Assembly (NCBI GenBank): GCA_963971405.1
Contig: OZ020486.1
Span: forward strand, 35,859,419-35,923,418
Direction: 5' to 3'
Length of the DNA: 64,000 nucleotides
Source: Psococerastis gibbosa
Lineage: Eukaryota > Arthropoda > Insecta > Psocodea > Psocidae
Of the stretch, positions 1-9,336 are shown piece after piece; positions within the stretch are counted from its first letter, which is position 1; every line of letters begins with the position of its first letter. Both the position numbers and the translations under genes were made by a program. Under the pieces are notes generated by a model. It searched no databases. It was not told the origin of the DNA and saw only the letters and a program-made list of their open reading frames with translations.

Positions 1-220
1 CGTATGTGGAAACCCCGCCTTAACCATATTGGTTACTATTTTACTAGTATTATTTATGTAGCTTGACCAATAGTACAGTCATATTAAAGGGGGTTGTGAA
101 AACGGGTGGCATATGTTGCACAAACATTTTATCTCACACTTTTTGTTATGAATCCTACAGGCATTCAGTAATCAATATCAGCGCTATGTTGTACTAATGC
201 AAGCTTCTTTTATTTTTTAG

Positions 221-3200
221 TCATCATCTCTATCCAACGATCGCCCTCGTAATTCAAACAAGAAAAGAGCACAACATGGCAAGGCAGATGAAAAGGAAAC
301 ATGTACAGTTTGCCTTTGCCCTGAAGGTATTAAACAACAATGTATTTTCTGTCCTTGTCACATCGATAAGAATATGCACATTCCAAGGTGTGATTGCCAT
401 GAGCAAGCCGTTCCCAAGTTTCTTCTACCTGGTTTTTGCAAGTGTCATCAGAGGAACCTCGAGTACTTCAACGAGTGTTCATGCTCCGATGTTATCTCTA
501 GTCCAAACTGCCCATGCTGCGAAAACTTCTACCGGCACATGAGAAAAAGTATTTATGAGCAGCAAATGAAGGAGATCATGCCTACTAAAGCGCAAAAAAC
601 AAACAAAATATCCCCTAAAAATTACTTTCTCAAGTTGGAAGAAACAGAAGTGTCCAAGGACTCAAGTGATGTTTCGGAACCCGAAAAGAAGCCCTTGGAA
701 GTAATAACCATCAAAATCCCTGTGAAGCGTTGCGGTAAGGCTAAATTGCCAAGTAAGCATTTTTATTACGCCCAAGACTCACAAGATGATAGTTCAAAAA
801 GGAAAGAAAAGGATGTTGAGTATTTGGATGATATAATAAAGAAATACACAACTAAACTGAGCAGTGACGATGCGTCAGAAGGAAGTAATGGTCACTCAGA
901 ACCCAATAGGGCATCTAGTGGAAACTCGTTCAAAACTCTACAGGTATGTTAAATTTTTATCTCAAAGCAAGTTAATGTGTTTAAAATCCGTAGTTATGGG
1001 TTAAAACGACAAATTTGTAACAACGGTTTATATGAGATAGTAGTGACACATGGGATACTACCGGCTATGAATAATGTTGGCATAATAATATCGATCTAGA
1101 TCTAGATGATCGATCTAGGTGTAGATATAGATGTACGAGGGGCGGTCGCGTGATCCGTGGCAGAGCTGAGTAGGTACTATGCAGACTGAACCGTTTACCA
1201 CCGGTGTGAAGGCCATTTACCCTCTGACTCAGGTGTCCAGTTTCATGGACCTCGCTCATCATGCTGAGTAACAGTAGCGCATTGTTTGTGTTAATGTGTT
1301 GATAAGCGCACAATGTCACTCATTGAGCAGCGGAGCGCTATCAAATTTTTGACTCGTGAGGGCGTATCTGTCAACGATATTCAAAATCTTTTGTCCAATG
1401 TGTATGGGGCATCTGTCTTGAAGATTTCTGCCGTAAAAAAGTGGAGTCAACTGTTTCGACTTGGCCGGGAATCTGTCGAAGACGACCCTCACCCCGGATC
1501 GTCTACTCATGTCCTCACTCCAGACAAAGTGGAAGAAGTTAGGAGAGTGGTGCTTGATGACCGGCGGTTAAAGAAGAAAGAAATTACACAAATATGCAAA
1601 ATTTCAGAAACTAACGTGCTTAAGGTGTTACATGAACATTTAGGTATGAGGAAGGTGTCGGCAAGGTGAGGGCCTAGAAACCTTTCGGTGGTTCAAAAGA
1701 CAGAGAGAGTGAGGGCATGTCGGGACTTTTTAAATTTGTGTGGTGACGAGCCCAATGACATTATCGGTCGACTAGTGACTGAAGATGAAACGTGGGTTCA
1801 CTTGTATGATTCTGAGTCGAAAATCGAGTTGATGGAGTGGAGGGCCAGCGATGAAGGAGCCCCTAAGAAGTCCAAAGTGCAACCTTCAGCTGGCAAGGTC
1901 ATGGCGACAGATTTTTGGGACTGTAAGGGAATTTTATTGATAGATTACCTCGAAAAGGGCAAAACCGTCACCGGTGGGTACTATGCCAACGTAATAACAT
2001 AATTTCGCAGAGCTATTCGTGAAAAAAGACGCGCCTCAAAAGTGCTGCTTCTTCATGACAACGTACCCGCCCATGCCTCCAGGATTGGGGTGGCTGCCCT
2101 GGCCGAGTGAGGATTTGAACCAATCCGCCATCCCCCTTATAGTACAGATTTGGCTCCCCCAGACTATTTCTTGTCCCCGCAATTGAAAAAAAATCTGCGG
2201 GGAACTCGATTTTCAACCCTGGAAGACCTGAAGGCGTCAATTTTAGAGCACTTCGACACCAAGTCAGGAAATTATTTTTTGGTGGATTATTAAGACTGGT
2301 GGACAGATGTCATAAGTGCATTGGGGTTGGAGGGGAACACTTCGAAAAGTAAGGTATAGAACATTTTCCTATCTTTAACCGCTTAGGCCCTGCCACGGAT
2401 CACGCGACCTCCCCTCGTATGGAAGATAGTAGTGACAGATGGGATGCTACCCGCTATGAATAACGTTTGCATAATAATGTCGATCTAGATGTACACAGTT
2501 GTTGAGTCCAATGATTTTGACAAGCACTGTACAGATTGCTCCCTCATCATGTTACTAACATACAGTATTATAGGCAAAGCTTCAGTCAGGCATTGTAGGC
2601 CTACCTTGAGTTATGAAATAATATGGTAGTCATAATGAATAAATTAGTTGGGCACCAGCCGAAAATGCAGATTTGGAGATGTTAATATGGATATGTTATA
2701 CTATTGTATTATCTTTATTTAAAAAAAAAAAAAAAAAAAAAAGTTTCAACAATTATTTGATGTAACTTTTGTTTAGTTGTTTTAAAGTAGTATATAGTGT
2801 CTTAAACTTTAAGTGACCTTGGCTTACTCTTTTACCTCAACATTAATGCACTGCATAATAGTAAACCTAGATGAAATTGAGAACCTTATTTAAACCGTGC
2901 TCTTTTCAGGAGTGGTTGGAAAGCAATCGGCCGGATTTCTTAAATTCTGCAGAAACTCGACGAAATGTTATTCGAGAAAGAGTGAAAGAGCGCGAAAATA
3001 ATAAAGAGAATCGAGTTCAAAGAGTTATCAAAACCTGTCCTGTACAACACGGTGCTTGTCCTTGTAAGTTTACTTTTCAAAGCCCAGAAGCCCTATTAAG
3101 CATGTCGTAATTCATCACTGCTATTTATTGCAGAGGCAACTGGAGAGGTTATTCTTACATTATATGCGTTTAATCTTTAATTTTAAAAAAAAAGTCAAAA

Positions 3201-3543
3201 CTTAAATACGCTACAATTATATCAGGCACTACAGCAACATCAAGGCTATTACACAAGCAACCCATGTAATATTTCAATACAAGTTTCCTATTCCTCTATC
3301 AAATTAATGGGAGTAATTGTTTCAGTACCAACTCGCATATTCACCTCTGCCCAAATGAAACAGCAGACACTCCGTAAGTACAAGCAACTGTTTGAAGTGC
3401 GGAAGAGGAAGGAAGACCGTAAAAAGAGTGAAGAGCATAGAAGAAACAAATTAATGGCGGATATATTTGCTAAGAAGCTACAGCTGAAAACTCTTCGCGG
3501 ACAGGTAAATCTTTCAAATAGCTGTACAATTTTAACGAATTAA
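221..3543 (+). CDS. ALMS-motif protein, 3' part (5' exons outside window)
   Basis: Three exons join in phase: 221-943 (acceptor TTTTTTAG, donor GTATGT), 2910-3063 (donor GTAAGT) and 3326-3543. The first carries about 15 cysteines in CxC or CxCH pairs (roughly 299-526: CLC, CPCH, CDCH, CKCH, CSC, CPCC), then a charged Ser-rich stretch. The last two exons read EWLESNRPDFL, a run of Arg/Glu, then KYKQLFEVRKRKEDRKK and LMADIFAKKLQLKTLRGQ. That matches the ALMS motif known from the C-termini of ALMS1, CEP295 and C10orf90, which act at centrosomes and basal bodies. In this family the motif is C-terminal, so the last exon probably runs to the TAA at 3541-3543; a GTAAAT at 3505 could instead be a donor. 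A decayed mariner sits in the first intron seen. Which ALMS-family member this is cannot be told without the 5' exons; the Cys-rich domain is not one I recognise. Confidence 0.85.
1035..1101. repeat. Left copy of direct repeat flanking the mariner
   Basis: About 67 bp starting AGATAGTAGTGACA recur at 2424-2490 with about six mismatches, on either side of the mariner at 1136-2417. The left copy continues into a short GATCTAGAT-rich simple repeat. It is far longer than the 2-bp TA duplication a mariner makes. Confidence 0.85.
1136..2417 (+). mobile_element. Mariner transposon, decayed
   Basis: A 1.28-kb element with near-perfect inverted ends (CGAGGGGCGGTCGCGTGATC, with its reverse complement ending at 2417) and TA duplications at 1134-1135 and 2418-2419. 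The transposase starts at 1313 (MSLIEQRSAIKF) and stays in one frame to about 2290. It contains the N-terminal helix-turn-helix region, WVHLYDSESK after the first catalytic Asp (EDETW), HDNVPAHAS and DLAPPDY, giving the DD34D spacing of mariner. Three in-frame stops (1667-1669, 2000-2002, 2108-2110) make it non-functional. It lies in an intron of the ALMS-motif gene. Inverted ends of this quality suggest moderate age. Confidence 0.95.
2424..2490. repeat. Right copy of direct repeat flanking the mariner
   Basis: Partner of 1035-1101. It ends in CGATCTAGAT without the extra simple-repeat units of the left copy. Confidence 0.85.
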
Positions 3544-3784
3544 TAATACCTTAGGCTAAATGTCGCGCACAGTATTACGATTATAGTGACGAATTACACT
3601 AAATTTACTTCCCTAACACGTAAGAATTAAAATACGCCTTACAAAAGGGCTAGTTGAAAAGTACAACTTACTTGATTATTGTACAAAATATAGCCTACTG
3701 TAATCTATGCAATAGTTATAGGAACATTTCGAAGAAAATAGGGAAGTGTTCTAACCTATTTAGTGGAGTGCCGTAAGCTTTATA

Positions 3785-4224
3785 CCTCGGAATCCAGGGA
3801 CAGTCCATGAATATTTATGAAAACATTGAAAATTTGTTGTTAATAGTATATTGAAAAATGTTAAAAAACTTTGTTTGCCCCCTCTCAATTTTTAACTACA
3901 GGGTGCGGCAGCATAACTTCCTCTTTTGTAATGCGCGCCAATGTATCGAGAATGGGAGACGTGATCTAAATGTTTTGATCTTCAAAACTATGTAAGACAA
4001 AACTTATAGTCCCGCCTCTCGAACGAGACCACCAACACTCCGTTACGACATCAACCGACCGAATGGCGCGCATTACAAAAAATGAAGTTATGCTGCCACA
4101 CCCTGTAGTTAAAAATTGAGAGCAGGCAAAATTTTTTTTGTAACATTTTTCAATATACTATAGTAATAAGAACAAATTTTCAAAGTTTTTATAAATATTC
4201 ATGGACTGTCCCTGGATTCCGAGG
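3785..4224. mobile_element. Fold-back element with long arms, interrupted at its centre
   Basis: Left arm 3785-3898 (CCTCGGAATCCAGGGACAG...) and right arm 4106-4224 are reverse complements over almost their whole length, including 15 bases on each side of a central TA. The centre is split by a second element at 3899-4105. No coding potential is seen. It lies just downstream of the ALMS-motif gene and is best called a MITE of unknown superfamily. Confidence 0.85.
3899..4105. mobile_element. Inner MITE with CAGGGTG ends, TA duplication
   Basis: A 207-bp element beginning CAGGGTGCGGCAGCATAAC and ending in the reverse complement, with about 45-bp arms and TA on both sides (3897-3898, 4106-4107). 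The TA duplication suggests a Tc1/mariner-type mover. Its target was the TA at the exact symmetry centre of the outer palindrome. Confidence 0.85.
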
Positions 4225-5582
4225 TTTTAAAATTTTTTTGTCTGATTGCACTCGACTAATTAGTATTAAAATATTTAATAATATATATATAAGTATACAA
4301 GCTACTCTTCAAAATGGATTCGATTTATACTAAAAATAAGTGGAAGGGTAGAAGTAAATTTTAGTGCGTTTCATAAACACAAGTTTCATTCAATTTAAGA
4401 AACTTAATGCCTTCAAGCAGCTATCAGCAATATTAATAACAAATTGGATTACCATTTAATGAATTGGGTCGACTGTACGGTTTGAGTACAATATACTCCG
4501 GTCAAAATAGACATTGACCCTTGCATAAATAAAGCTGCAACTAGTTATCTTTCGAATGGATTTTTCTCAGAAATGATAAATCTTAGAGAAAAGGTATGAG
4601 ACAATTTTAGTAGATAATTACCTGATCTACAATATTGGTCTGGCAAAAAAAAACAATTTGCTACCTTCGGCCTTAAATAAAATTTTTTGCACACACGGGA
4701 TCAATGGGGATTTTCAGGAATTAGAATGGTGTCCCTTGCGTGCCTGTAAATTTTCAGCTTGTAAATTTATACAAGGATGCCCCTATTTTTTGGGCTATTT
4801 TGACTGGATGAATAATAGGTTTGAACCATTATTGAAAGCGTCTTTTTATTACTCCTTAATAGTATTATCATACTCCTTCCATGTTAGGCCTAGTGACGAA
4901 TTGGAAAAAAGGTAGTTAGTGTAGCTTTTTTATTCTATATCACGTAGAATGTACGATAACATGTATCAAACTATAGTGATTCATTAACTGCCATTACAAA
5001 TATAATTTAAAAGGAAGCTGGCCACCCCCTGGTCACTACAAAATAGACTGGTAAATATTTTTTATTCAATTTAAGACTTAAGTAAAAATGATTTGGTCTC
5101 GTCAATAGCTAGAGGACTATTTCATACGTATAGACTACGGTTTTTATTTATTTTTAGTTTTGGTAGGTACCGGTTTTTTTCGTGAAACTGATAGGTATCA
5201 GAAATTTACCTAATTATCAAGTTCATAGAAACTTAAAAAATGAAAAACACCTAATAATATGGTGTATGAAATAGTTCTCTACCTATTGACGAGTCCAAAT
5301 ATTTATAACTTAAGCATTAAATTGTGTTGATGTTGTGACAGTCATATGAACTATGGCTACTCACACACACTTGTGTTGTATGTTAGGTAGGTATTTATTT
5401 TACGTACATACCTGTAGGTGCTATCCGTTTGACAAATCGATAAGATGCTATTTTTTTCTCTCCTCCTTTTCAATTTGACTGCTTGTTTCTCAGGTATTGT
5501 TTCACGTTTTATATTGTAAGTGATGTCTTTTTTGGACTTTGACTGTTGGCAACACATTATAAGCTTATTTATTATTAAATTA
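4225..5582. other. Intergenic, nothing recognised
   Basis: AT-rich sequence with no open frame that looks coding and no repeat shared with the rest of the window that I could see. Confidence 0.5.
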
Positions 5583-5590
5583 ATTAAAAG

Positions 5591-6553
5591 CATTGGCGTA
5601 AATACCCAAAATTTCTGGGGGGGGGGGGGGCTTTAGGACCCCAAGACTTTGATGTCCCGGAGAAAAAAATCTATAAATGGGCCCAAATTAGTGAGGTTTT
5701 ACGCATATTATACCATGGAGAAAGGGGACCCCTGGGGTCTCACCCGGAGAAAAAAAAATTGATAAATGGGCCCAAATTAGTGAGGTTTTACGAACATTAT
5801 ACCCTGGAGAAAGGGGGGCCCGGGGGTCTCCCCTGGAGAAAAAAAAAGATAAATAGGCCCAAATTAGGGAGGTTTTACGCATTTTGCAAGCAGTACAGTT
5901 GAGATTTTACAGACGAATAAATTTACCACTGAGGGGAGCCCGGGGGTCTCCCCCGAAGAAACATTTTGAAAAAATAGGTCTGAAATATTGGAGTTTTAAG
6001 CATTTTTAGTAATATATTTTTGTGAAAGTACTTGGTCAATATGTTGATTTTTTTCCATGATGTCTTTCATGTGAAATAAGCATACCAAGAATTAATTTCC
6101 CTTTCGTTATTGTGGATTGTATTGGTCTTTCACCTCCATAACATTTTTGTCACCAGAAATCCTGGGGGGGGGGAAGGACTTAGTCCAGGACCCCCTATTT
6201 ACGCCAATGTTTTGCAAGCAGTACAATTGAGATATTATAACAACGAATAAACCTACCATTAGGGGGGGGGGGGGCCGTGGGTCTCCCCGGAGAAAAATTT
6301 TGGAAAAAATAGCTCTGAAGTTTTGGGGGTTTAAGCATTTTGAGTAATATATTTTTTGTGAAAGTACTTGGTCAATATGTTGATTTTTCCATGTAAAATA
6401 AGCATACTAAGAATTAATTTCCCTTTCATTATAGTGGATACTATGCCTTTAGCCTCCATTACGTCTTTGTCACCAGAAATCCTAGGGGGGGCTACGGGTG
6501 GACCTGGGGGGGGGGGCTAAGCCCCCCCCAGGACCCCCCTATTTACGCCAATG
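5591..6553. mobile_element. hAT-like non-autonomous element with G tracts
   Basis: Inverted ends CATTGGCGTAAATA (5591-5604) and TATTTACGCCAATG (6540-6553) are flanked by a perfect 8-bp duplication ATTAAAAG (5583-5590 and 6554-6561), the length made by hAT transposases. The inside is built of repeats: units with GGAGAAAAA, GGGCCCAAATTAG and GGTTTTACGC near 5660-5880, then a tandem pair of about 330 bp (5883-6211 and 6212-6553), each ending in the same terminal sequence. Several runs of 7 to 14 G occur. No transposase frame is present. Related fragments lie near 28260-28540 and 49370-49620. Confidence 0.88.
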
Positions 6554-6561
6554 ATTAAAAG

Positions 6562-7159
6562 ATGGAAACTAACCTACTTTGGGGTGATCCAGGGGTGGCC
6601 AATTTCAACGCTCAGCTTCCTCTTAACTCTTGATAATGGGAAATACTAGTATTACTGGAGAAATACTGTGTGTCAATTTTTGTGAATTGTATTGTGCCTT
6701 ATTTTACTATTAGCTTTTTGGTGTTCTTGATATCCTTGTATTGTGATAGTTATAACGTAAAGAAACCATTTTGTTCAGTTATGGACGTTAATACAATTTT
6801 ACTGATGCAACTGATGTCTGGAAGTTAGAGTCTACTCCTCTTTAAGCACCGGAACAGCAGGATGTGCAAAATACTCCTGCGGCACTAGTACTTAGGAAAG
6901 AGATAGACCTTTTATGGAAATTATTATTACGTTTCCCCCAGGGAGCGTAGTGAGAGGTAATCGGCCAGGTTACTTCGGAGAAATTATAGTTGAGGAGAAA
7001 TTGCAGTAGTGGTAGAGTCATTGGCTTGGAGATGTCTCAGGGTTCTTCCATTGCATCTGAAATACAAAATTCGCCATTAGTACGAGGTAGACTGGCAAGT
7101 TGTTTAGTGATAATGATGAACTGCTAGTGGGTAATAATAGTTTCGAAATAAATAATCTG
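6562..7159. other. Intergenic, nothing recognised
   Basis: No coding frame or shared repeat was seen between the hAT-like element and the tRNA-like sequence that follows. Confidence 0.4.
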
Positions 7160-7290
7160 GTATCCTGTTGGGTTACCAGTGACAAAATTCTGAATGATGC
7201 GTGCATTTCTGGACAAAAATTGGACTCGAACCCACGATCTACGTCTAACTGGGGCGTCGTCTTAACCGTTGGACTACAAGCCCTTATCGC
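7160..7290 (-). mobile_element. tRNA-derived SINE-like sequence
   Basis: On the minus strand a tRNA-like head shows an A-box-like TAGTCCAACGGTTAAGA and a B-box GGTTCGAGTCC about 40 bases apart, followed by unrelated 3' sequence. The acceptor ends do not pair, so it is not an intact tRNA gene. Confidence 0.5.
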
Positions 7291-7367
7291 TTTATTTTGC
7301 AGGGTAGTTCCGATCAAACTTGCTAAGATAACCATAGATACCATGGAGCATTACACGGTAAATTTTT

Positions 7368-8322
7368 GCTTTCCAATTTACACGTAGTATTAGGAAAGCT
7401 TTGTGATGGTCCAAATTTTCGATTCCGAGATTTCAACGGATTTACACGTTTTGAGGTCCCAAGAACCCAAAAAAGTGGTTTTTACGAAATGTAGGTTCAC
7501 AAAAATCATACCTCGGGACCATTTTTTTTATTTCGGGCTAATGTTTTTTACGAAATGTCTTGTCTGTCGCTCTGTCTGTATGTCTGTCTGTATGTCTGTC
7601 TGTGCGTCGATTTCCGGGCAAACTACTCGGTCGGTTTTGATGATGAAATTTGGCATGTAGGTTCACAAAAATCATACCTCGAGACCATTTTTTTTATTTA
7701 GGGCTAACTCAATTTGGGGGGGGGGGGGGTTTATTCTCAAAAACTCCAAAAAAACGTCTAAAAAAATTCTTTCTCAAAAACGGCTCCATCGCTTTCTTTT
7801 AAATTCACATATATTGTAGTCGTTATTAATGTTAACTAAATGTAGGGGGTCGCTTGCCCCTTGATTGTTCGCTTCAGGGGGTAAAAAAATAAAAATACCG
7901 TAACTCAATTTTCATGAAAAATGACTAAAAAATAATTTATCTGCTAAACCTTTTGATCGGTGATTTCTACCTTCAGGCATGTTTTAGTAGGTGTTAAATT
8001 GAGTAACGAAACCGGGCAGGTTGCTTTCGCAAAAAACGTTTTGGTTTTGTGGAATTTTTTTTTTTTTCTGAAAAAATTATAGTAAATTTACAGTCAAATG
8101 CATTGCGTGCCCTGCCATTATTACTGTGTGGTAATGTGTTGGTCTGACCTATCTAGAATTCACCTCCAGTGACGTCAGGTAGACTACCCCCCCCCCCCCA
8201 GATATCGAAAATTTAGCCATAGGAAAATTATTTACCACGAAATTACTAATTTTCTCTAACTACTAATTGATAAATTGGAAAGCATGTTCGAGTAAACTCG
8301 GACCAGTTCTTTATTTTATTTA
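7368..8322 (+). repeat. Interspersed repeat, family with GTCTGTCTGT block
   Basis: It starts GCTTTCCAATTTACACGTAG, contains a TGTC microsatellite (about 7560-7610), a conserved TTTCCGGGCAAACTACTC, a G/C homopolymer, and ends near GGAAAGCATGTTCGAGTAAA. A second copy at 60575-61327 and a reverse-strand fragment at 23400-23760 share the order of these blocks. The starting CTTTCCAATTTA and the late TAAATTGGAAAG form a short inverted pair, so a DNA-transposon origin is possible. There is no coding capacity. Confidence 0.8.
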
Positions 8323-8339
8323 CAAAAAAAAAATCGCAA

Positions 8340-8530
8340 CGACGCGCGGTGTTTCCACCACGCCGCATGTTAGTTCACTTCGGTATAAGCCGAGAACCGG
8401 TGATCGTATATGCTGGGATGTCGCAGTAACCTACGACACGTGGTTTTCCAAAGTAGTGACCCCTCCAAGTACTAGCCACGTGGGACTGCGTGGTGTTCCC
8501 AAGTGGTCACCCACACTTGTACTAATCACT
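8340..8530 (-). other. 5S rRNA-like relics
   Basis: On the minus strand two degenerate copies of the 3' half of 5S rRNA follow each other: one with GGTGACCACTTGGGAACACC and one with GGCTAGTACTTGG ending GTGTCGTAGG. Next comes a degraded piece of the 5' half (CACCGGTTCTCGG, then CCGAAGT). CTTGGGAACACC is close to the form I recall for arthropod 5S. Order and divergence fit decayed tandem 5S units or a 5S-derived retroposon, not a working gene. Confidence 0.6.
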
Positions 8531-8613
8531 CCCAAATGCTTCTTTCTTCGGTAATCGGTTTAATACCTATGTGTTCCCACATGGTACGGTCGTTATGTCG
8601 TCGTAATACGGTC

Positions 8614-8818
8614 GTAATGTGTTGGTCTGGCCTATCTGGAATTTACCTCACCTCCATCCAGTGACGTCAGGTGGACAACCTCCCCCCCCCCCCCAGATAT
8701 CGAAAATTTAGCCATAGGAAAATTATTTACCCCGAAATTACTAATTTTCTCTATCTACTAATTTCGATAAATTTGGAAAGCATGTTCGAGTATACTCGGA
8801 CCGGTTCTTTTTATTTAC
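8614..8818 (+). repeat. Second copy of the repeat tail
   Basis: It repeats 8131-8322 (GTAATGTGTTGGTCTG... to the GTTCGAGTA tail) with small differences. The two copies bracket the 5S-like relics. Confidence 0.85.
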
Positions 8819-9165
8819 CTTGTTCAGTGAAGGTTGAACTACTAGCTCTAGTATGTTGGTTATGGGGCTCCGTTGCATTGGAATCAGCATGTTCATTTGG
8901 AATGATGCTTTTATTTCCGGTATTGGGAAATAGCAGGAGACATAAAAATTCTGTAGGCGTTAAATTTATCGGTTGGGTCCTACCTATTAATGTGGACCGG
9001 AGTCATACTTCCTCCAACCTTGTACACCTGACTGCTATTAAGGTCGCTATAAATATTTGATATTTTCCTACGCAAGTTTGTCGCCTTCCGTTGAACCCAG
9101 GTCCAACTGATCGAATTCCCTCGCGATTTTATTTAAATAAAATCCCTTTCGGCTCTGGCCGACCA

Positions 9166-9336
9166 GCAGCCTGATCGAGGCAATTGTAATCCCGGGGTTA
9201 AATACTTCCCCTAGGATTATAACTGTAAACAAACAAATTTTGAATAGCACTTTCCATTATAAAATTAGCTTGTTTACATTTTTATTACCAGGGGATTGAA
9301 TAAATACCGGTATTATAATTGCCTCGATCAGGCTGC
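9166..9336. mobile_element. Palindromic MITE, GCAGCCTGATCGAGG family
   Basis: A 171-bp fold-back with ends GCAGCCTGATCGAGGC and its complement, and interior TGTAAACAAACAAATTTTG. Copies are at 15792-16191 (compound), 35145-35316 and 48623-48782; 27137-27714 is a divergent relative. Confidence 0.85.

Noticed and set aside
3505-3510. GTAAAT as a splice donor ending the ALMS exon
   Set aside because: Possible, but the ALMS motif is normally C-terminal and the frame ends at a stop 36 bases later; read-through preferred.
7208-7285. Functional tRNA gene on the minus strand
   Set aside because: A and B boxes are present, but the acceptor stem does not pair and the sequence runs into a SINE-like body. 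The same holds at 32535 and 46730.
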